From: UBA817 sp049889215 | Lineage (GTDB): Bacteria > Margulisbacteria > Marinamargulisbacteria > UBA817 | Assembly: GCA_049889215.1 (NCBI GenBank) | Contig: JBMHDV010000003.1 | Span: 1 to 57,617 of the forward strand | DNA: 57,617 bases | Reading direction: 5' to 3' | Part shown: piece by piece, positions 49,767-57,617 of the stretch | How the letters are laid out: each line of letters begins with the position of its first letter | Position numbering within the stretch: position 1 is the first letter of the stretch | Program-made: the position numbers and the translations under genes | Notes under the pieces: model-generated | What the model saw: the letters and a program-made list of their open reading frames with translations, nothing else | Databases searched by the model: none | What the model was told of the DNA's origin: nothing

Positions 49767-51106
49767 CATATCATATTGCTATTATTGGAAGTGGTCCCAG
49801 TGCCTTTTATGCTGCTCAGGCTTTATTTAAAGCAGATAAAGATATTAAAGTTGATATGTTCGAAAAATTACCAACCCCATTTGGTTTATTGCGAGGTGGT
49901 GTCGCACCCGATCATCAACAAATGAAAACTGTGGCTAAATCCTATGATAAAATCGCAGATCATCCAAATTTTCGTTTTTTTGGTAATGTTGAAATCGGCA
50001 ATCAAATTGATTTACCAACATTAAAAAAACATTATCACTCAGTCATTGTTGCCGTTGGTGCGGAAACGGATCGTAAGATGAATATTCCAGGTGAAGATTT
50101 AACTGGTTCTTATACTGCAACTGAATTTGTTGCCTGGTACAACGGTCAACCCAGTTATCAAAATCATGAGTTTAATTTACAAGGTGAATCAGCCGTAATC
50201 ATTGGTCAGGGTAATGTAGCCGTAGATGTGACCCGAATACTTGCAAAACCAATACATGAACTTGAGCAAACCGATATTACTCAAACTGCAATTGATCATT
50301 TAAAAAATAGCAAGCTGAAAAATATTTACATGATTGGTCGAAGAGGCCCTGCGCAAGCCGCATTTACAGAGCTTGAATTAAAAGAGTTAGGTCATATTGA
50401 GGGAGTTAACGTTAAAATTCATGATGAGCTAGAGTTAAGCATTGCAGACAAAACTGAAGTGGAGTCATCATCCAAAGCAAGAAAAAATGTGAATCAATTA
50501 AATATCATCAAACAAAAAGACCAAGTTGACTCGAATCAAAAAACAATTCACATATTATTTTACTCAAGCCCGAGTGAATTAATTTCTGAAGATGGAATAT
50601 TAAAAAAACTAAAACTGGAGCGTAATCGTTTAGAAGGGGATGCGGGAACACAAAAAGCATTCGCAACTGGCGAGTTTTATGAGATTGACTGTGATATATT
50701 ATTTCGATCCATTGGTTATCGTGGCGTTCCATTTCGCGGGCTTCCATTTGATGATCGACGGGGTGTTATCCCTAACAATGCTGGTCAAGTTGTTGATTTA
50801 AATAATGATCCGATCGATGCGACTTTTGTCACAGGATGGATTAAGCGTGGTCCATCTGGAGTAATTGGAACCAATCGTTCAGATAGTATTGAAACAGTAA
50901 ACACTTTATTAGATTCGTTAGAGTCAACCTCTCAACAATCAACAGAAGATATTGCAACTGTATTAACCGATAAACAAATTCGTTATGTAACTTATGCAGA
51001 TTGGAAGGTTATTGATGAATATGAAGTGTCCGAAGGGCAGAAAAAAGGTAAACCACGCGAAAAACTAACATCCATAGATCATATTTTACAGATATTAAAT
51101 AAATAA
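49763..51106 (+). CDS. fprA: Adrenodoxin-reductase-type ferredoxin/flavodoxin-NADP reductase
   Basis: The 447-residue protein belongs to the FprA/adrenodoxin reductase family rather than plant-type FNR: IIGSGPSAFYAAQAL (FAD), LLRGGVAPDHQQMK, GQGNVAVDVTRILAKP (NADP), RRGPAQAAFTELELKEL, FRSIGYRGVPFRGLPFD, and GWIKRGPSGVIGTNRSD. It moves electrons between NADPH and a ferredoxin, which in other systems feed P450s, haem oxidation or Fe-S assembly. The family is typical of actinobacteria and mitochondria. No ferredoxin gene is adjacent. The next gene's ATG overlaps its stop by one base. Confidence 0.93.
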   Translation: MTYHIAIIGSGPSAFYAAQALFKADKDIKVDMFEKLPTPFGLLRGGVAPDHQQMKTVAKSYDKIADHPNFRFFGNVEIGNQIDLPTLKKHYHSVIVAVGAETDRKMNIPGEDLTGSYTATEFVAWYNGQPSYQNHEFNLQGESAVIIGQGNVAVDVTRILAKPIHELEQTDITQTAIDHLKNSKLKNIYMIGRRGPAQAAFTELELKELGHIEGVNVKIHDELELSIADKTEVESSSKARKNVNQLNIIKQKDQVDSNQKTIHILFYSSPSELISEDGILKKLKLERNRLEGDAGTQKAFATGEFYEIDCDILFRSIGYRGVPFRGLPFDDRRGVIPNNAGQVVDLNNDPIDATFVTGWIKRGPSGVIGTNRSDSIETVNTLLDSLESTSQQSTEDIATVLTDKQIRYVTYADWKVIDEYEVSEGQKKGKPREKLTSIDHILQILNK

Positions 51107-51666
51107 TGGCTCTGTTATATTCAACCCCAACTGATCATTTGAAAACAATGCCCAAATTCAGGTTGAAAAACACGTCAAACACATATGTTTCATCAAGTGA
51201 TGTCATGGGGATTAGAGGGCTAGTTGTTTTATTCACGTGTAATCATTGTCCATATGCTATTGCGTTGTGGAATCGCATTATAAATGATTACCAATTCATA
51301 CAAAAATGTGGTTTTAATTTAATTGCGATCAACCCCAATAATAATCCAGATTACCCTGATGATTCATTTGAAAATATGGTTCACCTTGTTAATCAAAAAA
51401 ATATACCATTTGAGTATTTATGGGATGAGTCTCAAGTCACTGCTAAGGCATATGATGCTCAATGCACGCCTGATATTTTTATGTTAAATAATTCATATGA
51501 GTTAATATATCGAGGTGCTTATGATGACAATTGGAAGTCTGAAGAGGATGTAAGGAATCGTTATGTACTTGAAGTTGCTAAAATAATAATGAGTGGAACA
51601 ACAGTTCCTAAAGATTTTGGTCAGCCAAGCATGGGATGTTCAATAAAATGGGTAAGAAAAAACTAA
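51106..51666 (+). CDS. Thioredoxin-fold (redoxin/AhpC-TSA-like) protein
   Basis: The 186-residue protein has no signal peptide and carries LFTCNHCPYAIALW with a C-x-x-C-P active site, followed by LIAINPNNNPDYPDDSFENM and CTPDIFMLNNSYELIYRGAY, a pattern seen in thioredoxin family proteins of marine bacteria and cyanobacteria. It is likely a cytoplasmic thiol peroxidase or reductase. Coupled to fprA by a one-base overlap; its last ~6 codons overlap the next gene. Confidence 0.88.
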   Translation: MALLYSTPTDHLKTMPKFRLKNTSNTYVSSSDVMGIRGLVVLFTCNHCPYAIALWNRIINDYQFIQKCGFNLIAINPNNNPDYPDDSFENMVHLVNQKNIPFEYLWDESQVTAKAYDAQCTPDIFMLNNSYELIYRGAYDDNWKSEEDVRNRYVLEVAKIIMSGTTVPKDFGQPSMGCSIKWVRKN

Positions 51667-52082
51667 TTGCCCTTATCATAACTCTTTTTCTTTGTGTGAT
51701 CATTGTTGGTCTATCAAATAAAAAGAATAATTCTATTACATCTTCAAGCAAGATTTTATTAAAACAACAGGAGCGTATTTTTGATGAGACTCGGTTTGTA
51801 TTTAAACCGGTCTTAGAATCATTTAAGACCAAACAAGAGCTGAAAATACTATTAGAAGTTACTAGTTATATCCACCAAGACATCATTGATTTTGATTTTA
51901 AATCAAATACAATGCTCGAAGTAGGGGACATGGTTTTATTGCCTGATGCATTTGTGGTTTTAGAAAAATCCAATCACAAATTGGTTGGGCAGTATTTGTT
52001 TCAACCAAAGGAGTTTCAACCAAATCAAAATTGGGCAATTAGATTGTTTACATATTCAGACCATGAAATTATTTGGAATTAG
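51648..52082 (+). CDS. Unknown membrane-anchored protein
   Basis: From the ATG at 51648 the product has 144 residues: a basic start (MGKKK), one hydrophobic helix (LIALIITLFLCVIIVGL), then a polar domain of ~120 residues with no known family, ending FTYSDHEIIWN. Anchor orientation suggests a periplasmic domain. It overlaps the genes on both sides by about 20 bases, so it is likely translated together with the L,D-transpeptidase that follows and may assist it. Confidence 0.65.
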   Translation: MGKKKLIALIITLFLCVIIVGLSNKKNNSITSSSKILLKQQERIFDETRFVFKPVLESFKTKQELKILLEVTSYIHQDIIDFDFKSNTMLEVGDMVLLPDAFVVLEKSNHKLVGQYLFQPKEFQPNQNWAIRLFTYSDHEIIWN

Positions 52083-52560
52083 TAGTTTCCTAATTAATGT
52101 TTTAGTTTTATCAATTCCATTACTGGCTTTTAATCACATCTTTGACCGCATTCCTAAAGAACTATCTCATACAGATTATATGTTTATTGTTGAGATTGAT
52201 ACACAGACCAATTATTTGTTTTATAAAAAAACATTAATTAACACGTATAAAGTATCCACCGGTTCTAAAACACGCTATAAAGGCAATCGAGAAATGAAGG
52301 AAGCTGTTTGGAGACTAGGTCAACGAATAGAAAGCGGACTCAAGCCTATTTATGGCGCTCGACTTATTTATTTAGAAAAGTACCGACCTGATCGAAAGAT
52401 ATTTGTAAAAACAAATAAAGCCTTTCATGGGACAAATGAACCACATAATATTGGGAAGCCAACATCAATGGGCTGTGTGTATCATTTTGATAATGATATT
52501 ATCGATATCTATTCATTTATACCCGATCATTCTCTTGTTGTTACTGTGAAATTAATCTGA
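52063..52560 (+). CDS. L,D-transpeptidase (YkuD-like) family protein
   Basis: The ATG at 52063, overlapping the previous gene by 20 bases, gives 165 residues with an N-terminal hydrophobic signal (FLINVLVLSIPLLAFNHIF). The catalytic region KAFHGTNEPHNIGKPTSMGC has the YkuD order H-G-T...G-x-P-x-S-x-G-C with nucleophile Cys, then DHSLVVTVKL at the end. These enzymes form 3-3 crosslinks in peptidoglycan or attach lipoproteins to it, consistent with DAP-type wall synthesis. The domain is short but complete. Confidence 0.82.
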   Translation: MKLFGISSFLINVLVLSIPLLAFNHIFDRIPKELSHTDYMFIVEIDTQTNYLFYKKTLINTYKVSTGSKTRYKGNREMKEAVWRLGQRIESGLKPIYGARLIYLEKYRPDRKIFVKTNKAFHGTNEPHNIGKPTSMGCVYHFDNDIIDIYSFIPDHSLVVTVKLI

Positions 52561-52611
52561 ATAAAATAAATCACCATCTAAATGTTAATGATTAAGTGAT
52601 AGTATAGTTTT

Positions 52612-53892
52612 ATGAGTAAAAAGTGGTTTTTTTTAATTGGGTGTGTGGTTTTTACTATCATTGGCATTTCGTTTATTCAGACAATCACGTTTGTCCCATA
52701 CAAAAAACATAGCGCATTAATTTCAACAATCAATGATGGTCAATTGGTTGCCTTACCAGATCACTACCATATGTTAAAACGAAAATACCCTGACCTAATC
52801 AAATTGCTGGATCTTAAAGACCTTAGGGATAATCAAGTTGTTATTTTACCTTGGAAAACTAATCATAAAGATTTAATACCAATTAAAATGAATGGCCATT
52901 CGTTTTATGATTCATCAAAAGGTGCAATCCAAATAAAAGGGTTGTCAGCAATCAATGATGGCTATCACTCTTTTTTAAAGGAGCGTGTCAAATTAACGGC
53001 TGGTGGAACCGTCGTTTTAGCGCGAGGTGTTCATAAAGTCATTGCTAAAAATAGGGATATTCATTTTCCTTGGAAAGGCACGCGGCAGTTTTTTAAAAAT
53101 TCAGATATTAACATTCTAAATTTTAAGTCTCCATTAGTTTCCAATTTTAGCTATCCAAAATCATCTTGGTTACTGATTGGGAAGACTGTTTATGCAAACG
53201 CCATGGTATCTGCAAATATTCATTTGGTTTCACTAGCGGGTAATCATATGGGCGATGCTAAAGCTGCAGGTCTATCTGAAACAATACAAACGTTGGAAAA
53301 CCTAAACATCAAAACAGTCGGTGCAGGAGTAGGGGTCCAATCAGCATATCAATGCCAAATAATCTCAAAAAAGAAGACGAAGTTTGGGTTTCTTGGTTTT
53401 AATAATGTGCCAGGCTCTATTGGTAAACCCAATAATGATAGTGTTGGGATTGCCTGGTTGGATAATGATGCGATAGCTGCGGTAAAAGCATGTAACGCTA
53501 AGGTTGATCAATTGGTTGTACTAGTGAATTGGGGAATTGAGTATACGCATCAACCTCGAAAAAAAGAACAAAAATGGGCAAAGAAATTAGTTGAGGCAGG
53601 TGCTGACATCGTTTTAGGAGATCAGGCTCATTGGGTACAATCTCACCAAACAATTAATGGTAAACATGTCTCTTATGGGCTTGGAAATTATATCTTTGAT
53701 CAACATTGGTCACAGAATACAACGGAGGGTATCATTCAGACATTTGTATTCCATCAGAAAAAACTGATAACCATAGATACAACACCTGTTAAGCTTCAGC
53801 GCACGGGGCAAATCCTTCCAATTGACACAACCTCTAGCCGATATTGGCATGTTCTAAACGCATATAATAGTAAAATTGTTGAGAACAACTAA
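52612..53892 (+). CDS. CapA-family (poly-gamma-glutamate capsule-type) metallophosphatase-fold protein
   Basis: The 426-residue protein has an N-terminal anchor (WFFLIGCVVFTIIGISF). The CapA/PGA_cap core is seen in FKSPLVSNFSYPKS, HLVSLAGNHMGDAKAAG with the Asn-His metal ligands, VNWGIEYTHQPRKKEQKWAK, ADIVLGDQAHWVQS and YGLGNYIFDQHWS. CapA proteins act at the cell surface in polyglutamate or other polymer export, and many relatives are undefined hydrolases. No capB or capC is present, so capsule synthesis is doubtful. The canonical N-terminal G-D motif is not obvious. Confidence 0.82.
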   Translation: MSKKWFFLIGCVVFTIIGISFIQTITFVPYKKHSALISTINDGQLVALPDHYHMLKRKYPDLIKLLDLKDLRDNQVVILPWKTNHKDLIPIKMNGHSFYDSSKGAIQIKGLSAINDGYHSFLKERVKLTAGGTVVLARGVHKVIAKNRDIHFPWKGTRQFFKNSDINILNFKSPLVSNFSYPKSSWLLIGKTVYANAMVSANIHLVSLAGNHMGDAKAAGLSETIQTLENLNIKTVGAGVGVQSAYQCQIISKKKTKFGFLGFNNVPGSIGKPNNDSVGIAWLDNDAIAAVKACNAKVDQLVVLVNWGIEYTHQPRKKEQKWAKKLVEAGADIVLGDQAHWVQSHQTINGKHVSYGLGNYIFDQHWSQNTTEGIIQTFVFHQKKLITIDTTPVKLQRTGQILPIDTTSSRYWHVLNAYNSKIVENN

Positions 53893-53966
53893 AAATTCTT
53901 TCCTTTTTTATTTGATATCTTCATAGATCGATGGTAACATCAAACAAACTTAAATTTGGAGGCGTT

Positions 53967-55130
53967 ATGACAACCAAGGAAATTACTCATTTTAAGAGAT
54001 CGTATGGATTGAATGAGATTGCGCTGGTGCCTTCATCATACACCTTAGATCCAGACATTGTTGATATTTCATCAACCATTGGTGGATTAAAACTAGAAAT
54101 CCCAGTGATTGGATCAGCAATGGATTCCGTTGTTAGTCCAAAAACAGCATCTATTTTAGGTAATCATGGTGCGTTGGGTGTTCTAAATCTAGAAGGCGTT
54201 CAAACGCGCTATGAAAATGCAGATGACATTCTTAAGCAAATTTCAGCAGTCTCAAAAGCAGATTATGTTGATTTAATGCAGAATATTTATCGTGATCAAC
54301 CAGTTAAAGAAGAGTTGATTCGTAAACGCATTCAAGAAATTAAAGCATCAGGTGCACCTGTTGTTGTTTCATCAACACCTGTTAATGCACGTAAATATGG
54401 AAAAATTGCGAGTGAAGAAAACGTCGATGCTTTTTTAATCCAATCCACAGTTGTTTCAACCAAGCATAAAAGCGCCAATGGCGTTGAAGCGTTGGATTTA
54501 GATGCATTTTGTAAAGAGATGGATGTGCCTGTTTGGGTTGGAAACTCCGCAACTTATGATGTTACTGGCACATTATTAAAAACGGGTGTGAAAGCAATAT
54601 TTGTCGGCATTGGTCCAGGTGCAGCATGCACGACTCGTGGTGTTCTTGGGGTTGGTGTTCCAATGGCAACGTCAATTGCAGATGCTGCTCAAGCACGTGA
54701 TGATTATTTTGACGAAACCGGCAACTACGTTAGCATTATAGCCGATGGTGGTATTGTGAATTCTGGAGACATTTGTAAAGCGTTAGCATGTGGTGCAGAT
54801 GCTGTAATGATAGGGTCACCATTAGCTAGAGCCTCAGAAGCACCTGGTAATGGTTTCCATTGGGGTATGGCAACACCAAATGCGGTACTACCACGTGGCG
54901 CACGTGTTGAAGTTGGTACGGTAGCTTCATTAGAAGAAATCTTATTAGGCCCATCAAAATCAGACGATGGATCTCAAAACTTAGCAGGAGCAATCCGTAC
55001 TTGTATGGCAACAGTTGGTGCAGAAAAGATCTCTGACCTTCACCAAAGCATTGAAGTGATTGTGGCACCATCCTTATTAACTGAGGGTAAAGTGTATCAA
55101 AAAGTTCAAAGCTTGGGCATGTATAAGTAA
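53967..55130 (+). CDS. guaB3: GuaB3-type IMP dehydrogenase/GMP reductase family protein
   Basis: A strong ggagg at 53958-53962 fixes the ATG at 53967 (387 residues; an in-frame ATG at 53931 would add 12). It is an (alpha/beta)8 IMPDH-family protein without CBS domains. Features are PVIGSAMDSVVSPKTA, the catalytic loop VGIGPGAACTTRGVLG with Cys, IIADGGIVNSGDICKALACG, and IGSPLARASEAPGNGFHWGM. The overall type is GuaB3, best known from actinobacteria and cyanobacteria, where a member was reported to act as GMP reductase. Coupling to guaA (overlap TAATG) argues for a part in guanine nucleotide synthesis. Whether it makes XMP cannot be told from sequence. Confidence 0.85.
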   Translation: MTTKEITHFKRSYGLNEIALVPSSYTLDPDIVDISSTIGGLKLEIPVIGSAMDSVVSPKTASILGNHGALGVLNLEGVQTRYENADDILKQISAVSKADYVDLMQNIYRDQPVKEELIRKRIQEIKASGAPVVVSSTPVNARKYGKIASEENVDAFLIQSTVVSTKHKSANGVEALDLDAFCKEMDVPVWVGNSATYDVTGTLLKTGVKAIFVGIGPGAACTTRGVLGVGVPMATSIADAAQARDDYFDETGNYVSIIADGGIVNSGDICKALACGADAVMIGSPLARASEAPGNGFHWGMATPNAVLPRGARVEVGTVASLEEILLGPSKSDDGSQNLAGAIRTCMATVGAEKISDLHQSIEVIVAPSLLTEGKVYQKVQSLGMYK

Positions 55131-56665
55131 TGATTCTTATTCTTGATTACGGTTCACAATATACCGAACTAATTGCTCGGCGCATTCGAGAGTTAAACGT
55201 GTATTCAGAAGTGGTGCCTCACACCATTTCAGTTGAATCAATCAAGCAGAAGAATACCAAGGGGATTATTTTATCTGGTGGCCCATCCTCGGTGGATGAT
55301 ACCGATGCGCCGACCATTGATGAAGCAATTTTTGCTCTTGATATTCCGATTTTAGGCATTTGTTATGGCATGCAATTAATTGCAACGCGTTTGGGCGGCA
55401 ATGTGGCAAGTTCCATGACCCGTGAATATGGCGCATCATCCCTTGATATCAACGAATCATCAGCCTTATTTCAAGATATTCCAAAGAATATTAATATTTG
55501 GATGTCACACAGTGACTCAGTCAAAGAAGTTCCGTCTGGATTCCGGTCAGTTGCAAGTACAACCACATGCGCGGTTGCATCCTTCGAAAACCAACAAAAA
55601 CAAATTTTTGGGATTCAATTCCATCCGGAAGTATCCCACACCGATTATGGTAAAAATATTATCGAAAACTTTGTGATTAAAATTTGTAACTCTCCACGTG
55701 ATTGGACTAGCGATACGTTTATCGAAAAATCAATCGAGCGTATTCGTGAAGAAGTTGGTTCTGATAAAGTTCTCTGTGCCTTATCAGGTGGTGTTGACTC
55801 ATCTGTTGTGGCGGCGCTTTTACATAAAGCCATTGGCGATCAACTAACGTGCATGTTCATCGATACCGGGTACATGAGAATTAACGAAGGTGAACGCATT
55901 AAGCAGGTCTTCGAAGATCAGTTTAAAATTAATTTGATTTACATTAACGCACAAGACGCATTTTATTCTCAACTGGATGGTGTGTCTGAACCTGAAAAGA
56001 AGCGTAAAATCATTGGAAATGAATTCATTCGTGTATTTGAACGTGAAGTTAAAAAGCTAAATAAAGACATTCCATACTTGGCTCAAGGTACCTTGTACCC
56101 CGATGTAATTGAATCGGCTAAGTTTGGTGTTGCAGCCACAGCTCAAACCATTAAAACACACCATAATGTGGGTGGATTACCTGAAGATATGGATTTTAAA
56201 ATCATTGAGCCCCTTAAAATGCTCTTTAAAGACGAAGTTCGTCAAGTTGGATTAGCCCTAGGCTTATCTGAAGATATTGTTCATCGCCATCCATTTCCAG
56301 GCCCTGGATTGGCCATCCGTATTTTAGGTGAGCCAACCAAAGAACGTGCTGAGGTATTGCAAAAAGCTGATGCCATTGTTTTAGAAGAAATTAAAAAAGC
56401 GGGGTTGTATCGAGACATTTGGCAAGCATTTGCTGTGTTATTACCAGTAAAGTCGGTGGGTGTGATGGGCGATCAACGTACCTATCAAAACACCTGTGCC
56501 ATTCGTTGCGTGACATCTGATGATGCAATGACAGCCAAATGGGCAAAAATCCCTTATGACGTGCTAGAATCCATGTCCAGCCGGATCATTAACGAAGTTG
56601 ATGGCATCAATCGCGTTGTGTATGACATTTCTTCCAAACCTCCTGCTACCATTGAGTGGGAATGA
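55130..56665 (+). CDS. guaA: GMP synthase (glutamine-hydrolysing)
   Basis: GuaA aminates XMP to GMP with glutamine and ATP. The 511-residue protein is complete: glutaminase domain with LDYGSQYTELIARRIREL, the nucleophile in GICYGMQLIA and HPEVSHTDYG; ATP pyrophosphatase P-loop LSGGVDSSVVAALLH; and the C-terminal dimerisation domain ending SSKPPATIEWE, the invariant GuaA ending. Start overlaps the guaB3 stop by one base. The stop overlaps the ATG of a small lipoprotein gene. Confidence 0.97.
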   Translation: MILILDYGSQYTELIARRIRELNVYSEVVPHTISVESIKQKNTKGIILSGGPSSVDDTDAPTIDEAIFALDIPILGICYGMQLIATRLGGNVASSMTREYGASSLDINESSALFQDIPKNINIWMSHSDSVKEVPSGFRSVASTTTCAVASFENQQKQIFGIQFHPEVSHTDYGKNIIENFVIKICNSPRDWTSDTFIEKSIERIREEVGSDKVLCALSGGVDSSVVAALLHKAIGDQLTCMFIDTGYMRINEGERIKQVFEDQFKINLIYINAQDAFYSQLDGVSEPEKKRKIIGNEFIRVFEREVKKLNKDIPYLAQGTLYPDVIESAKFGVAATAQTIKTHHNVGGLPEDMDFKIIEPLKMLFKDEVRQVGLALGLSEDIVHRHPFPGPGLAIRILGEPTKERAEVLQKADAIVLEEIKKAGLYRDIWQAFAVLLPVKSVGVMGDQRTYQNTCAIRCVTSDDAMTAKWAKIPYDVLESMSSRIINEVDGINRVVYDISSKPPATIEWE

Positions 56666-56907
56666 GGTTTTTAACTTCTTCAATTTTATTGTTTTTAATA
56701 TCATGTTCAAATATAAAGAGTGATACAGCAACACTTTATCGTTCAAGTTTATTATCTAATAATTCTAGAATTCATATTGCATCATTTAATACAAAAGAAG
56801 GGGCTAAGTATAATTGGGACAATTGCGAACATGCAAAACGACTATTTCAAAATCAAAAAAATGTTAAAACAAAATTTTGGTGTGAAAAAGGCGAATATAA
56901 AAAGTAA
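56662..56907 (+). CDS. Small lipoprotein
   Basis: Starting at the ATG that overlaps the guaA stop (ATGA), the product has 81 residues: a hydrophobic leader (FLTSSILLFLIS) with lipobox LISC, then a ~65-residue mature part with two further cysteines (WDNCEHAKRLF and KFWCEKGEY) spaced to form a disulfide. The family is unknown to me. It may share the guaB3-guaA transcript. It ends two bases before the convergent fibre-like gene. Confidence 0.7.
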   Translation: MRFLTSSILLFLISCSNIKSDTATLYRSSLLSNNSRIHIASFNTKEGAKYNWDNCEHAKRLFQNQKNVKTKFWCEKGEYKK

Positions 56908-56909
56908 CT

Positions 56910-57617
56910 TTACCAATTACAACTACTCATCCCATCATTCGTTTCAACCCATGACGATCCATTGCAAACACAAAGCTTATAATTACTATTAAGTGCAATT
57001 GCGCCATCATGATCTAAGTCGCAAGTAATGGGTTCGGCACTGTATTTCTTTAACCGCGTATACCCATTAATATCCAATGTGGCTTGAGGTGTGCCCGTCT
57101 TAACTCCGACATTGCCAGCTTCTTGTATTTCAAAACGTGACTCACCATTAATATCCAATACTTCAATAATTGAGCGTGTAGGGATTGGATTGCTGGTTGG
57201 AACACTTTGTACCAATAATGTAGGGCCAAATTCAACACTGCCAATATTGGTTGTTCCCACCGCTGATTGGTACCGTGCAATAGAGTGTGCAAATAAGTTA
57301 AACCCATTACTTGCAATGGAATACCCATTCTGGGCTCCATTATAACCAATGCTCAACTGACCCGCAGAATTGATTTCCGTTAATATGGCATTATTAGCAT
57401 CTTTTATTTGAATTGGGTTTGTTAATGTAGAAGAAAGTCGGTTGATAACAAAACTAGCCGTCGAATTCGATCCAATAGTAAAGGTATTATTTGCCCAGCT
57501 TAGATTACTTGCAAGTTGAAAGGTGTTATTTATTAACTGCACACCATTAGCTGCTTGGTATGAAACTGTTTCATTTCGTGATGGCACCCATGATGCGCCA
57601 TCCCAGGTTAACTGTTG
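56910..57617 (-). CDS. Tail-fibre-like surface protein, N-terminus beyond the window
   Basis: The minus-strand frame is open to the right edge (upstream codons read QQLTWDGASWVPS), so the gene is 5'-truncated; 235 residues are visible. The sequence is beta-rich, with L-x-W-D-G-x-x-W, a run of SNSTASFVINRL-type strands, NPQATLDINGYTRL-like phrase (here TPQATLDINGYTRL), and a C-terminal DHDGAIALNSNYKLCVCNGS with Cys residues in a small capped domain. This is the style of phage tail fibres and of large repetitive surface proteins of marine bacteria. No phage genes are near, so a cell-surface adhesin-like role is more likely. Confidence 0.7.
   Translation of the reverse strand, partial: QQLTWDGASWVPSRNETVSYQAANGVQLINNTFQLASNLSWANNTFTIGSNSTASFVINRLSSTLTNPIQIKDANNAILTEINSAGQLSIGYNGAQNGYSIASNGFNLFAHSIARYQSAVGTTNIGSVEFGPTLLVQSVPTSNPIPTRSIIEVLDINGESRFEIQEAGNVGVKTGTPQATLDINGYTRLKKYSAEPITCDLDHDGAIALNSNYKLCVCNGSSWVETNDGMSSCNW

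Noticed and set aside
1..57617. Alternative genetic code with TGA as Trp
   Set aside because: TGA ends dapC, umuC, trpA, pdxH and guaA exactly at family-typical C-termini.
1..57617. tRNA, rRNA or riboswitch in the gaps
   Set aside because: All gaps are under 300 bp and I found no cloverleaf, rRNA segment or known riboswitch core by eye.
56910..57617. Prophage boundary at the right edge
   Set aside because: The fibre-like gene alone is not enough; no integrase, capsid, terminase or attachment site is visible.

Overview
The window is one contiguous stretch of bacterial chromosome, densely coded on both strands, with no rRNA, tRNA, CRISPR array, transposase or prophage that I can see. TGA works as a stop codon, genes often overlap by 1-4 bases, and Shine-Dalgarno sites are visible in front of many starts. 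DAP synthesis, lipoproteins, an L,D-transpeptidase and an MscS channel point to a cell with peptidoglycan, probably a diderm. A type II NADH dehydrogenase, a cupredoxin, glutathione reductase, a glutathione peroxidase and a photolyase point to aerobic life. The short CBS-less GuaB and the tail-fibre-like surface protein argue against a typical gammaproteobacterium, but I cannot name the lineage from sequence alone.

The unusual part is the accessory content, which looks aimed at a eukaryotic cell. From left to right: a 5'-truncated protein with eleven near-identical 26-residue leucine-rich repeats (3-1592); dapC-dapE-dapD (1734-5011); three giant AT-rich minus-strand genes of 1639, 1184 and 1145 codons (5035-17161), one holding a MidA/NDUFAF7-like methyltransferase region and one holding four copies of an unfamiliar repeat; a mitochondrial carrier family protein with a coupled unknown partner (17321-18807); an SDR and ferrochelatase; a MORN-like repeat protein between two copies of an AraC-type DNA-binding domain (20565-23484); trpB-trpA and an MscS channel; an ankyrin-type protein with a bipartite nuclear-localisation-like signal (26517-28718); selO; umuD-umuC; and an 869-residue PEP carboxylase homologue that has lost catalytic residues (32517-35126).

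From 35252 to 46808 the window is mostly housekeeping: glutathione reductase, ElbB, a SOUL protein, a cyclophilin, a renalase-like FAD protein, an E2-like acyltransferase, a sigma-70 factor, photolyase, CbiX-like, PdxH, Nudix and RsmE. Among these sit a protein with a textbook IQ (calmodulin-binding) motif, its probable relative, and a short disordered basic-tailed protein. From 46913 to 53892 a run of AT-rich genes encodes redox and envelope functions (peroxidase, cupredoxin, Ndh, two thioredoxin-fold proteins, an adrenodoxin-reductase-type FprA, L,D-transpeptidase, CapA-like). The window ends with guaB3-guaA, a small lipoprotein and a truncated fibre-like protein.

My reading, which is inference, is a protist-associated (intracellular or intranuclear) bacterium that keeps much of its own biosynthesis (lysine/DAP, tryptophan, haem, PLP, GMP) and carries a set of host-directed proteins. 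Short Lys/Arg clusters resembling monopartite or bipartite nuclear localisation signals recur in at least five of the proteins with no housekeeping role, and the IQ motif and mitochondrial carrier are eukaryotic in character. No secretion system lies in the window, so delivery into a host is not shown.
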